Shown piece by piece: positions 19,485 through 29,942 of a stretch of DNA of 64,000 nucleotides. Below the pieces are notes generated by a model. It worked only from the letters and a program-made list of their open reading frames with translations. It had not been told where the DNA came from and made no database searches. Both the position numbers and the translations under genes were made by a program. The stretch spans positions 1-64,000 of the forward strand of contig WQZX01000006.1 in NCBI GenBank assembly GCA_009780515.1, written 5' to 3'. How positions within the stretch are numbered: position 1 is the first letter of the stretch; the number at the start of each line of letters is the position of its first letter. The DNA is from Nocardioidaceae bacterium (GTDB lineage Bacteria; Actinomycetota; Actinomycetes; Propionibacteriales; Nocardioidaceae).

Positions 19485-20020
19485 ATGCGCTCTCGAATCA
19501 TCGCCGCGTGGGTAGCGGCTCTGCTCGCCACGGCCGTGCTGGGCCCACGACGGCGCCTGCGCATGCGTTCGGAGAGGTGTACGTGCACGATCCGAGCGGC
19601 GATCGTGCCCAAGCCACTCAGGCTCGACGCGACGCGCTCGACATCACCGCTTGGTCGGTGGTCGACGCAGGACCCTGGGTGGTCGTGCACATCCACTTCA
19701 GGAATCTCGTGCTTCCGCCCGGCAAGAACTCCTGCCGCTTCGAGTACTTCGCGGGGCGCGCCATCCCGCGCAACCTGGTCGACGACGAGTTCTTCCTGCG
19801 GGCGGACGGCACGATGGACAACGCGATGGCCGGGTACGCCGCCGTGTCGGCGCATGCGTCGCCGGCGCGGGATGTGGCCACGATCGTCACTCCGCGTCGT
19901 GTGCTGCCTGACAGGATCACGACCTACGACGTCGGTTCGGACGGAACCTGTGCTGACGGTCATCTCTCGGTCGGCTGGGACGACAGCGCTCAGCGACGGT
20001 GGTTGCGCATCCGTCGCTGA
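19485..20020 (+). pseudogene. small secreted protein gene split by an apparent -1 frameshift
   Basis: Signal peptide MRSRIIAAWVAALLATAVLG in one frame; mature part PTTAPAHAFGEVYVHDPSGDRAQATQ... in another; one extra C in CCC 19544-19546 would join them. Confidence 0.65.
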
Positions 20021-20093
20021 GCCCGCGTGTCGCCCCTCCGTCGTGACGTGACTCATCTACTCTGCGAACAGACGTTCGATACGGAGGTGGCAT

Positions 20094-20663
20094 GTGCGCG
20101 TGCTCGGGATCGATCCCGGCCTGACCCGCTGCGGTCTGGGCGTGGTCGAGGGCGACGTCGGCCGGCCGCTGTCGCTGGTCGACGTGGGCGTCGTACGCAC
20201 GTCGGCGCACATCGCCGTGCCCGATCGGCTCGTGACCATCGAGCGCGGGATCGACGCGTGGCTCGACGAGCACCGGCCCGACCGGGTGGCGATCGAGCGG
20301 ATCTTCGCGCGCTCCGACGTCTCCACGATCATGGGCACGGCGCAGGCTGCGGGCATCGCGATGGTCTGCGCCGCACGGCGCGGGCTGCCCGTCGCGCTGC
20401 ACACGCCCAGCGAGGTCAAGGCGGCGGTGTCGGGCAGCGGTCGTGCCGACAAGGCGCAGGTCGGGGCCATGGTGACCCGCATCCTCCGCCTCGAGGCGAT
20501 GCCGAAGCCCGCCGACGCCGCCGACGCGCTCGCGCTGGCCATCACCCACATCTGGCGTGGGGGCGCCCAGGCGCGCATCGACCAGGCGCTCGCCAGGTCT
20601 CGACCGGCTCGACCGGCCCGACCGGCCTCGCCCGAGGCTCGTTCGACGATGGGAGCACGATGA
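20094..20663 (+). CDS. ruvC: crossover junction endodeoxyribonuclease RuvC
   Basis: [20 protein letters not shown]...[26 protein letters not shown] start. Confidence 0.96.
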   Translation: MRVLGIDPGLTRCGLGVVEGDVGRPLSLVDVGVVRTSAHIAVPDRLVTIERGIDAWLDEHRPDRVAIERIFARSDVSTIMGTAQAAGIAMVCAARRGLPVALHTPSEVKAAVSGSGRADKAQVGAMVTRILRLEAMPKPADAADALALAITHIWRGGAQARIDQALARSRPARPARPASPEARSTMGAR

Positions 20664-21259
20664 TCGCGTTCGTCCGTGGCAAGGTCGCCGGGCTGACCCT
20701 CAGCAGCGCCGTCGTCGAGGTCGGGGGAGTCGGGCTCGAGCTGATGTGCACGCCCGGCACGCTCGCCGGGCTGCGCACCGGCCAGGAGGCCACGCTGCCG
20801 ACGAGCATGGTGGTCCGCGAGGACTCCCTGACCCTGTTCGGCTTCGCCGACGAGGACGAGAAGACGATCTTCGAGCTGGTCCAGACGGCCTCCGGCGTGG
20901 GCCCGAAGCTGGCCCAGGCGATCGTCGCGGTGCTGTCGCCCGACGGCGTGCGCACCGCCATCGCGGGTGAGGACGTCAAGACGCTGACCAAGGTCCCCGG
21001 CATCGGCCAGAAGGGCGCGCAGCGGATCATCCTCGAGCTCAAGGACCGGATCGGAGCGCCGGTCGGCGCCGGCGGCCGGCAGCCCGTCGCGGCGGCGGCC
21101 GAGCCGTGGCGCGACCAGGTGCTCCAGGGCCTGACCGGCCTCGGCTACAACGCCAAGGACGCGGAGAAGGCGGTCGAGGCCGTGGCGGACGAGGCCGCGT
21201 CCGGCGTACCCAACGTCAGCGCGCTGCTGCGCTCGGCGCTGCGCGCCCTGGCAAGGTAG
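20660..21259 (+). CDS. ruvA: Holliday junction helicase subunit RuvA
   Basis: [25 protein letters not shown]...[21 protein letters not shown]. Confidence 0.96.
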   Translation: MIAFVRGKVAGLTLSSAVVEVGGVGLELMCTPGTLAGLRTGQEATLPTSMVVREDSLTLFGFADEDEKTIFELVQTASGVGPKLAQAIVAVLSPDGVRTAIAGEDVKTLTKVPGIGQKGAQRIILELKDRIGAPVGAGGRQPVAAAAEPWRDQVLQGLTGLGYNAKDAEKAVEAVADEAASGVPNVSALLRSALRALAR

Positions 21260-21263
21260 TCCG

Positions 21264-22343
<1,080 letters not shown>

Positions 22344-22430
22344 CCCCGTCGACGTACGGATCGCTGGCTAGACTTGCGCGTCGGTCCGACCGCCGACGTA
22401 GAAGTCCAACCCAGGAAGAGGTCCTCGTTC

Positions 22431-22844
22431 GTGAAGCAGATCGTGCCGTGGCTCTGGATCCTTGCGATCGCGATCGTCTTCTGGCTCCTCTTCGTGCGGC
22501 CCGCGAGCCGTCGGCAGGCCGAGACGGCGAAGCTCCAGCGCAGCATCGAGGTCGGTGACGAGGTCGTCCTGACCTCGGGCGTCTTCGGGAGGGTCGTGGA
22601 GCTCACCGACGACCACGTCGGCGTCGAGATCGCCGCGGGCGTCGTGATCCGGGTGCTCCGGGGCGCGATCGGCTCCAAGCTCGACCGCGACGCCGAGCGC
22701 GCCGACGACCAGACCGACGACCAGACCGACGACCAGACCGACGACCAGACCGACGAGGGCGGCGACACGCCCGCAGCCGCCGACGACACGGCCGCGACGG
22801 CCGACACCACCGACGACCCCGACGTCGTCGACGGAGAGGACTGA
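22431..22844 (+). CDS. yajC: preprotein translocase subunit YajC
   Basis: VKQIVPWLWILAIAIVFWLLFVRPASRRQAETAKLQRSIEVGDEVVLTSGVFGRV. Confidence 0.9.
   Translation: MKQIVPWLWILAIAIVFWLLFVRPASRRQAETAKLQRSIEVGDEVVLTSGVFGRVVELTDDHVGVEIAAGVVIRVLRGAIGSKLDRDAERADDQTDDQTDDQTDDQTDEGGDTPAAADDTAATADTTDDPDVVDGED
22704..22754 (+). repeat. 12-bp in-frame tandem repeat (GACGACCAGACC x4) in yajC
   Basis: Four perfect copies read directly; encodes DDQT x4. Confidence 0.95.
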
Positions 22845-22848
22845 ACCC

Positions 22849-24672
22849 ATGGCGGCCCGACGCCCCCGACCCGGTCGGACCCTTGTGATCTTCTTCCTCG
22901 GCATCGCCGTGCTCTACGGACTCGTGGCCCTGGCCGGGATCTCCGGCAACGGCAAGGGCTCCACGTGGAAGCCCGCGCTCGGCCTCGACCTCGAGGGCGG
23001 CACCCAGATCACCCTGCGGGCGACGAAGACGCCGACCAAGGCCAACCTCGACGAGGCCCAGCGGATCATCGACCAGCGCATCAACAGCTCGGGCGTCTCC
23101 GAGGCGACGGTCACCACCCAGGGCAACTCCGACATCGTGGTGTCGATCCCGAAGTCGACCAGCAACGCCGACCAGCTCGAGGCGACCGCCAAGCGCCAGG
23201 CCGTGCTGCGGTTCCGCCTCGTCGCCTGTGGTCCGAACGGCGGCGACCCGTGCTCCTCGGCCGTGAGCCAGGGGGCGGGACAGTCCGCCGGAGCGCCGGT
23301 TGCGCCCACCGCGCCGGCCGGCAACCCGCGGCCCGCGCCTGCTTTCGGCAAGGTCGCGGGCAAGCCGAAGAAGCCGTCGGCGACCACGACTGCGAAGTCC
23401 TCCGCACCGAAGGCGACCACGAGCGCTCAGCCCAAGGCGACGTCGTCCGCCTCCGCGCCGGCAACGGCAGGTGCCGGCACGACGTCGGGCTCCAGCTCCG
23501 ATCCGAACTCGGCGCAGGCGGCGATGGCGTGGGCCGCATCCCCTGATGCTGCCTCGATCGCCGCCTTCCAGAAGTACACCTGCAACAACGACGGTGTCCT
23601 GCTCGGATCCGACGGCAAGCCCGCCAACCTGCCCGACGTGCCCTCCAAGCCGCTGATCACCTGCGGCGCGCCCGGCACCGACTCGGCCGGGGGGCCGTAC
23701 CTCCTGTCCCCGTCGGTCGTCGAGGGCCGCGAGCTCACCGACGCGTCGGCCGGCATCCCGACGGGCCAGCTCGGGTGGGTCGTCAACCTGACCATGGGCA
23801 ACGACACGAGCAAGGCGTACCCGCCCGGCAGCCCCGGCGCCCAGGACGACTTCGCCACGATCAGCGGCAAGCTGCACGGCACCAACAAGCAGTTCGCCAT
23901 CGTGCTCGACGGCAAGGTGATCTCGGCCCCCACGTTCAACGCCGTGATCAACGACGGCAAGTCGCAGATCTCCGGCAGCTTCAGCGAGACGTCCGCGACC
24001 TCGCTCGCCACCAGCCTCAAGTACGGCGCCCTGCCGATCGCCTTCGGGCAGCCGACGGTCGTCACGGTGGGTCCGTCCCTCGCGGGCAACCAGCTGCACG
24101 CGGGCATGCTGGCCGGGGCGATCGGTCTCGCCCTGGTCATGCTCTACTGCCTGCTCTACTACCGCGGCCTCGGTGGCGTCGTGGTCGCGTCGCTGTTCGT
24201 GGCGGCGTCCATCACCTACGCGATGGTGCTGCTGCTCGGCCAGACGGCCGGCTTCACGCTCACGCTGCCCGGCATCGCGGGTCTGATCATCGCCGTCGGC
24301 ATCACAGCGGACTCGTTCGTCATCTTCTTCGAACGCATGCGTGACGAGATGCGTGAAGGCAAGTCGATGCGGGTCGCGGTCGAGTCCGGCTGGCACCGCG
24401 CTCGCATCACGCGACTCGCCGCGAACACGGTCTCGGTGCTCTCGGCCCTGGTCCTCTACATCTTCGCCAGCGGCGAGGTGAAGGGCTTCGGTTTCGCGCT
24501 CGGCCTCTCGACCATCGTCGACCTCGCCGTGCTGTTCTGGTTCACCAAGCCGATGGTGTCCTACCTCGCGCAGTTCAAGGCGTTCAACTCCGGCCGCAAG
24601 TGGTCCGGCCTCAGCAAGGAGACCCTCGGCATGGACTCGCCGCGAACCCGCACCGCAGGAGGGGAGGCCTGA
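22849..24672 (+). CDS. secD: protein translocase subunit SecD
   Basis: GLDLEGGTQITLRAT, FSETSATSLATSLKYGALPIAF; Ala/Ser/Thr/Lys-rich linker ~aa 165-215. Confidence 0.95.
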   Translation: MAARRPRPGRTLVIFFLGIAVLYGLVALAGISGNGKGSTWKPALGLDLEGGTQITLRATKTPTKANLDEAQRIIDQRINSSGVSEATVTTQGNSDIVVSIPKSTSNADQLEATAKRQAVLRFRLVACGPNGGDPCSSAVSQGAGQSAGAPVAPTAPAGNPRPAPAFGKVAGKPKKPSATTTAKSSAPKATTSAQPKATSSASAPATAGAGTTSGSSSDPNSAQAAMAWAASPDAASIAAFQKYTCNNDGVLLGSDGKPANLPDVPSKPLITCGAPGTDSAGGPYLLSPSVVEGRELTDASAGIPTGQLGWVVNLTMGNDTSKAYPPGSPGAQDDFATISGKLHGTNKQFAIVLDGKVISAPTFNAVINDGKSQISGSFSETSATSLATSLKYGALPIAFGQPTVVTVGPSLAGNQLHAGMLAGAIGLALVMLYCLLYYRGLGGVVVASLFVAASITYAMVLLLGQTAGFTLTLPGIAGLIIAVGITADSFVIFFERMRDEMREGKSMRVAVESGWHRARITRLAANTVSVLSALVLYIFASGEVKGFGFALGLSTIVDLAVLFWFTKPMVSYLAQFKAFNSGRKWSGLSKETLGMDSPRTRTAGGEA

Positions 24673-25916
24673 TGGGCAAGATGTCCCGGCTGGGCAACGA
24701 CCTCTACCAGGGTCGCAAGTCCATCAACTTCGTCGGCAAGCCATGGCTCTGGTACGCCGTCTCCGTCGTCCTCGTCGCCCTGGCCCTGAGCGCGATCGCC
24801 TTCAAGGGCCTCAACTTCGGCGTCGAGTTCACCGGCGGCTCGTCCATCACGGACAACGTCGGATCCGGCAACGCCACCCAGGCCAACGCGGACAAGCTCG
24901 CGTCGACGATCGGCGGCGCGTCGATCGCCAATGCGGCGAACCCGACGGTCACGACCGCCGGCGACAAGGCCCTCATCGTCCAGACCCAGAACCTGACCAC
25001 CGCGCAGAACGACGCGGTCGACAAGCTGATCACCCAGCAGTTCCCCCAGGTGCAGGCGAGCGACATCTCCAAGAGCGACATCGGCCCCAGCTGGGGCAAG
25101 GAGGTCGCCGACCGCGCTGGTCTCGGTGTCGCGATCTTCCTGGTGCTGGTGGTCATCTTCATCTGGGCGTACTTCCGAGAATGGAAGATGTCGGCCGCCG
25201 CGATCGTCGCGCTGGTCCACGACTGCGGCCTCACGATCGGCGTCTACGCGCTCTCGGGCTTCGAGGTCACTCCCGCGGCCGTCACCGGCCTGCTGGCGAT
25301 CCTGGGCTTCTCCCTCTACGACACGGTGGTCGTCTTCGACAAGATCAAGGAGAACACCACCAAGCTCCGCAAGAAGACCCAGTCGTACGGCGACGCGGCC
25401 AACCTCGCGGTCAACCAGACCCTCGTCCGGTCGATCAACACCTCGATCGTGGCGCTCATCCCGATCGGCGCGATCCTCTGGGTCAGCGCCGTACAGCTCG
25501 GCGCCAGCACGCTGAAGGACCTGGCGCTCGCGCAGTTCGTCGGCATGGGTGCCGGCGTGTACTCCTCGATCATGCTCGCGCCCCGGGTGATCGTGCACCT
25601 CAAGGGCCGCGAGTCGGAGGTGAAGGCGCAGAACAAGCGTGCGGCGAAGGCCAAGGCGAAGGCCTCGGTCGACCCCTACGCCTCGGTGCCCGCGTTCGCC
25701 GAGGACATGCCGGTCCAGAGCCCCGAGCCCGATGCGCCGGATGCCGGCGAGGACTACCAGGGCTACGAGACGCCGAAGACCCCGCGTCCTGAGCCGAGGA
25801 CCTCGCCGATGGGCAAGGGCCGCACGCTGCCCGAGCAGCACCGCCCCGTCGGCGAGAGCAGCTCGTCGGGTCGCAACCAGCCGCAGCGCAACACCCGCTC
25901 GCAGCGCGGGAAGTAG
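24672..25916 (+). CDS. secF: protein translocase subunit SecF
   Basis: FKGLNFGVEFTGGSSI...YDTVVVFDKIKENTTKL...NQTLVRSINTSIVAL. Confidence 0.95.
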   Translation: MGKMSRLGNDLYQGRKSINFVGKPWLWYAVSVVLVALALSAIAFKGLNFGVEFTGGSSITDNVGSGNATQANADKLASTIGGASIANAANPTVTTAGDKALIVQTQNLTTAQNDAVDKLITQQFPQVQASDISKSDIGPSWGKEVADRAGLGVAIFLVLVVIFIWAYFREWKMSAAAIVALVHDCGLTIGVYALSGFEVTPAAVTGLLAILGFSLYDTVVVFDKIKENTTKLRKKTQSYGDAANLAVNQTLVRSINTSIVALIPIGAILWVSAVQLGASTLKDLALAQFVGMGAGVYSSIMLAPRVIVHLKGRESEVKAQNKRAAKAKAKASVDPYASVPAFAEDMPVQSPEPDAPDAGEDYQGYETPKTPRPEPRTSPMGKGRTLPEQHRPVGESSSSGRNQPQRNTRSQRGK

Positions 25917-25924
25917 CCCTCGAC

Positions 25925-26470
25925 ATGGTGGCCGACCCGGTGACCGGCGTCCTCGAGCGGCTCGTGCGCGACGTCCCGGACTTCCCCGAGCCCGGGGTGC
26001 TGTTCAAGGACATCATGCCGCTGCTGGCCGACCACGAAGGCTTGCGGACCGTCGTCGACGCGCTGGCCGCGGTCGGTCGCGACCACGCCGGCGAGGTCGT
26101 GGTGGACAAGGTGATCGGGATGGAGTCGCGCGGCTTCATCCTGGGTGCGCCGGTCGCGCTTGCGCTGGGGGTCGGCTTCGTGCCGGCCCGCAAGCCCGGC
26201 AAGCTGCCGGGCGAGCGGCTGTCGGTCTCCTACGCCCTGGAGTACGGCGAGGCCACCCTCGAGATCCAGAAGGACGCCCTGCAGCAGGGCGAGCGGGTGC
26301 TCGTCGTCGACGACGTGCTCGCCACCGGCGGCACCGCCGCCGCCACCGCCGAGCTCGTACGACGGGCGGGCGCCCGGGTGGCCGCGATGGCGTTCCTCAT
26401 GGAGCTGTCGTTCCTGCGCGGCCGCGAGGCCGTGGCCGGCGAGCAGGTCACCGCTCTGCTGACGGTCTGA
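25925..26470 (+). CDS. apt: adenine phosphoribosyltransferase
   Basis: DFPEPGVLFKDIMPLLAD, IGMESRGFILGAPVALALGVGFVPARKPGKLPGE, VLVVDDVLATGGT. Confidence 0.94.
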   Translation: MVADPVTGVLERLVRDVPDFPEPGVLFKDIMPLLADHEGLRTVVDALAAVGRDHAGEVVVDKVIGMESRGFILGAPVALALGVGFVPARKPGKLPGERLSVSYALEYGEATLEIQKDALQQGERVLVVDDVLATGGTAAATAELVRRAGARVAAMAFLMELSFLRGREAVAGEQVTALLTV

Positions 26471-26529
26471 CCGCCTCCGCTGCCTCACGGGCCGGTGCCC
26501 TCGGCGTGGTGCGTCACTAGACTGGACCA

Positions 26530-28794
26530 ATGACCGAGGAACGCACCGCCCCGAGACCCTCGGCGGTGCGTGCCCGGCTGGCTCGGATGGGCAGCCGCAA
26601 CAGCGTCAACCCGGTGCTCGAGTCGCTGTTCCGCGCCGTACGCGCCAACCACCCGAAGGCCGATCTCGCGCTCCTCGAGCGTGCGTACACGACAGCCGAG
26701 CGGCTGCACGGCGATCAGATGCGCAAGAGCGGCGACCCGTACATCACCCACCCGCTCGCCGTCACGACGATCCTGGCCGGCATCGGGATGACCGAGACCA
26801 CGCTGGTGGCCGCCCTCCTGCACGACACGGTCGAGGACACGCCGTACACGCTGGAGCAGTGCCGCAAGGACTTCGGCGACGAGGTGGCACAGCTCGTCGA
26901 CGGCGTCACCAAGCTCGACAAGGTCGTGTACGGCGACAGCGCCGACGCCGAGACCATCCGCAAGATGATCGTCGCGATGTCGCGCGACATCCGGGTGCTC
27001 GTGATCAAGCTGGCCGATCGGCTGCACAACATGCGCACCCTGCGGTTCGTGAAGCCGTCCACGCAGGAGCGCAAGGCCCGCGAGACGCTCGACATCTACG
27101 CCCCGCTGGCCCATCGGCTCGGCATGAACACGATCAAGTGGGAGCTCGAGGACCTCGCGTTCGCGACGCTGCACCCCAAGATCTACGACGAGATCGTGCG
27201 GATGGTCGCCGAGCGGGCGCCGTCGCGCGACAGCTTCCTCGCCGAGGTGATCAACCAGGTCGAGGCCGACCTCCGCGAGGCGAAGATCAAGGCGACCGTG
27301 ACCGGTCGGCCGAAGCACTACTATTCGATCTACCAGAAGATGATCGTCGGCGGCCGCGACTTCTCCGACATCTACGACCTGGTCGGCATCCGCATCCTGG
27401 TCGAGCAGGACCGCGACTGCTACGGCGTCCTGGGCGTGCTGCACTCCCGCTGGAACCCGGTCCTGGGCCGGTTCAAGGACTACGTCGCGATGCCGAAGTT
27501 CAACATGTACCAGTCGCTGCACACGACGGTCATCGGTCCGCAGGGCAAGCCGGTGGAGATGCAGATCCGCACCTTCGCGATGCACCGCCGCGCGGAGTAC
27601 GGCGTCGCGGCGCACTGGAAGTACAAGGAGGACGGCCGCAACGGCCAGGACACCGACAAGCGCGGCGACCTGGACGACATGTCGTGGGTGCGCCAGCTGC
27701 TCGACTGGCAGAACGAGGTCGAGGACCCGGGGGAGTTCCTGGAGTCGCTGCGCTTCGAGATCAACCAGACCGAGACCTACGTGTTCACCCCGCGCGGCGA
27801 CGTCATCGCGCTGCCGAGCGGCTCGACCCCGGTCGACTTCGCGTACGCCGTACACACCGAGGTCGGGCACCACACCATCGGCGCCCGGGTCAACGGCCGG
27901 CTGGTGCCGCTGGAGTCCCAGCTGGAGAACGGCGACGTGGTCGAGGTCTTCACCTCCAAGGCGCCGACCGCCGGGCCGTCGCAGGACTGGCTGTCGTTCG
28001 TGAAGTCGCAGCGGGCGCGCTCGAAGATCCGCCAGTGGTTCACCAAGGAGCGTCGCGAGGAGGCGATCGACCACGGCAAGGACGCGATCGCCAAGCTGAT
28101 GCGCAAGGAGGGCCTGCCGCTCAAGCGCCTGCTGTCGCACGACTCGCTGTCCCAGGCCGCCGAGCAGTTCAAGCTCGCCGACGTCTCCGCCCTGTACGCC
28201 GCCGTCGGCGAGGGCAACCTGGGTGCGCAGACGGTGGTCCGCAAGGTCATCGAGATGCACGGCGGCGACCAGGGCGCGCAGGAGGATCTCGCCGAGGCCG
28301 TCACGATCACCGGCCGGCGCGGTCGTCCACGGGTCGCGAGCGGCGGCGACGTCGGGGTCATCGTCAAGGGTGCGCCGGACGTCTGGGTGAAGCTCGCGAA
28401 GTGCTGCACCCCCGTCCCTCCCGACGACATCCTGGGCTTCGTGACCAAGGGCGGTGGAGTCTCGGTGCACCGCAAGGACTGCACCAACGCCGCCAGCCTG
28501 CTCGGTCAGCCCGAGAAGGTCCTCGACGTCGAGTGGGCGCCCACCGGCCAGTCGACGTTCCTGGTCAACATCCAGGTCGAGGCGCTGGACCGCTCCCGGC
28601 TGCTCTCGGACATCACGCTGGTGCTCTCCGACGCCCACCTGAGCCTGATCTCGGCCAACCTCGCCACCTCCCGCGACCGGGTCGCCAAGATCCGGTTCAC
28701 CTTCGAGATGGCCGACTCCAAGCACCTCGACAACGTGCTGAACGCCGTACGGTCGGTGCCGGGGGTGTTCGACGTCTACCGGGTGACCGCCTGA
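26530..28794 (+). CDS. relA: bifunctional (p)ppGpp synthetase/hydrolase
   Basis: HD domain [11 protein letters not shown], synthetase [13 protein letters not shown]...[13 protein letters not shown] and ACT regions. Confidence 0.96.
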   Translation: MTEERTAPRPSAVRARLARMGSRNSVNPVLESLFRAVRANHPKADLALLERAYTTAERLHGDQMRKSGDPYITHPLAVTTILAGIGMTETTLVAALLHDTVEDTPYTLEQCRKDFGDEVAQLVDGVTKLDKVVYGDSADAETIRKMIVAMSRDIRVLVIKLADRLHNMRTLRFVKPSTQERKARETLDIYAPLAHRLGMNTIKWELEDLAFATLHPKIYDEIVRMVAERAPSRDSFLAEVINQVEADLREAKIKATVTGRPKHYYSIYQKMIVGGRDFSDIYDLVGIRILVEQDRDCYGVLGVLHSRWNPVLGRFKDYVAMPKFNMYQSLHTTVIGPQGKPVEMQIRTFAMHRRAEYGVAAHWKYKEDGRNGQDTDKRGDLDDMSWVRQLLDWQNEVEDPGEFLESLRFEINQTETYVFTPRGDVIALPSGSTPVDFAYAVHTEVGHHTIGARVNGRLVPLESQLENGDVVEVFTSKAPTAGPSQDWLSFVKSQRARSKIRQWFTKERREEAIDHGKDAIAKLMRKEGLPLKRLLSHDSLSQAAEQFKLADVSALYAAVGEGNLGAQTVVRKVIEMHGGDQGAQEDLAEAVTITGRRGRPRVASGGDVGVIVKGAPDVWVKLAKCCTPVPPDDILGFVTKGGGVSVHRKDCTNAASLLGQPEKVLDVEWAPTGQSTFLVNIQVEALDRSRLLSDITLVLSDAHLSLISANLATSRDRVAKIRFTFEMADSKHLDNVLNAVRSVPGVFDVYRVTA

Positions 28795-28795
28795 C

Positions 28796-28854
28796 CCGCG
28801 AGGCGTCACCTTTCCACGCCCCAGGCGTCAGGTCTCCACGGTCGAGACGTCACC
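28796..28854 (-). repeat. array of ~2.7 copies of a 22-bp repeat (TGACGCCTnGnGCGTGGAnAnn family)
   Basis: Minus-strand reading TGACGTCTCGACCGTGGAGACC / TGACGCCTGGGGCGTGGAAAGG / TGACGCCTCGCGG.. Confidence 0.85.
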
Positions 28855-29767
28855 AACGGCGCGGCGAGTACGTCGGAACCAGCGCGGCCCGCACCTGCCG
28901 GAGCCACTGGTCGAGTCGCGCCGGCGCGAAGTCACCCTTGCGTACGACGATCACCGTCCAGTGATTCTCACGCAGCCACCCCCGGCGGTCCTCGTCGTGC
29001 TGCACCTGCTCCGGCGTCCGTTCGTGCGCATCGAACCCGTCGTACTCGATGCAGACGCGGTGGGCGACGTACGCGAAGTCGAGGCGGTACGTCGGGACGC
29101 CCGCGATCACGATCCAGTGCTGCGGCTCAGGCGCGGGCAGTCCGAAGTCGCGGATCGCGAGGAGCGTCCACGCCTCTCGTGGTGATTCGAGGCGATCGTC
29201 CACCAAGGGGATCAGCTGGCGCAGCTGGATCACGCCGCGACGACCTCGGAAGCGGGCCAGCTGTCCGGCCAGCAGGCGGGGGTCGACGGCGTGGGCGCGG
29301 GCGAGGCCGCAGAGGGCTGCGTACGCCTCGCGGCGCCGGAGGTTGCAGCCGAGATCCAGCGCCGTCCGGACCGGAGTCGTGCAGGCGATGCCGTCGACGT
29401 CGACGACGTCCGTCGCGCGGAGATCACGAGAGCCGCCGCGGCACACGCGCTGGCGGGAGCGTGTGCCACCGCGCAGGACGCAGATCTCGACCTGCGGCCC
29501 GGTCGCGAGCTCGGCGGTGGTGTAGCAGTCGACCCCGAGCAACCAGGCAGCGGTTCGGTCCACGATCACCTGGTTGGCGCCTACGACCAGCCGCAGCGCC
29601 GCGACGCGGAGATCGAGGGAGTCCTCGACGGTCGCGTCGACGTACACGTTGCGAAGGATGCGGCGTACGCCGCCGTGCGCGAGGAGCCGGTCGAGTCGTC
29701 CCCTGCTCAGGCCGACGTCGGGCAGCTGACGGGTGGTGAACGGGCGACCCGAACCGACGAGTTCCAT
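28850..29767 (-). CDS. DUF559 / Vsr-fold nuclease-like protein with N-terminal AbiEi-like wHTH region
   Basis: C-terminal YRLDFAYVAHRVCIEYDGFDAHERTPEQVQHDEDRRGWLRENHWTVIVVRKGD; N-terminal RQLPDVGLSRGRLDRLLAHGGVRRILRNVYV; start chosen at MELVGSGRP because the longer ORF runs into the repeat array. Confidence 0.72.
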   Translation of the reverse strand: MELVGSGRPFTTRQLPDVGLSRGRLDRLLAHGGVRRILRNVYVDATVEDSLDLRVAALRLVVGANQVIVDRTAAWLLGVDCYTTAELATGPQVEICVLRGGTRSRQRVCRGGSRDLRATDVVDVDGIACTTPVRTALDLGCNLRRREAYAALCGLARAHAVDPRLLAGQLARFRGRRGVIQLRQLIPLVDDRLESPREAWTLLAIRDFGLPAPEPQHWIVIAGVPTYRLDFAYVAHRVCIEYDGFDAHERTPEQVQHDEDRRGWLRENHWTVIVVRKGDFAPARLDQWLRQVRAALVPTYSPRRW

Positions 29768-29837
29768 GACGTGAGGCTGCCGCGCGGCGGGACCAGGAGC
29801 CAGGGCCCGGTGCCTGCCTGTGGATAACCCGCGCTCA

Positions 29838-29942
29838 AGTGACGCCTCGGGCGTGCAGACCTGACGCCTCAAGCGTGGAGAGGTGACGCCTCGGGCGTGC
29901 AGACCTGACGCCTCGGGCGTGGAGAGGTGACGCCTCGGTCAG
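29838..29942 (+). repeat. array of ~4.7 copies of the 22-bp repeat
   Basis: TGACGCCTCGGGCGTGCAGACC / TGACGCCTCAAGCGTGGAGAGG / TGACGCCTCGGGCGTGCAGACC / TGACGCCTCGGGCGTGGAGAGG / TGACGCCTCGGTCAGG. Confidence 0.95.

Noticed and set aside
20027-20660. Long upstream extension of the ruvA ORF
   Set aside because: It overlaps ruvC in another frame; ruvA begins at [11 protein letters not shown].
22603-24396. 597-aa antisense ORF over secD
   Set aside because: Shadow ORF in a GC-rich gene; no motifs.
26485-28809. 774-aa antisense ORF over relA/spoT
   Set aside because: Shadow ORF without recognisable domains.
29768-29872. Longer start for the DUF559-like gene (MRRQVCTPEASLERG...)
   Set aside because: The extension is translated from the 22-bp repeat array; MELVGSGRP at 29767 is more plausible.
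29838-29942. Possible CRISPR array (22-bp repeats)
   Set aside because: Units are directly contiguous with no unique spacers and no cas genes nearby; reported as a REP-like array instead.
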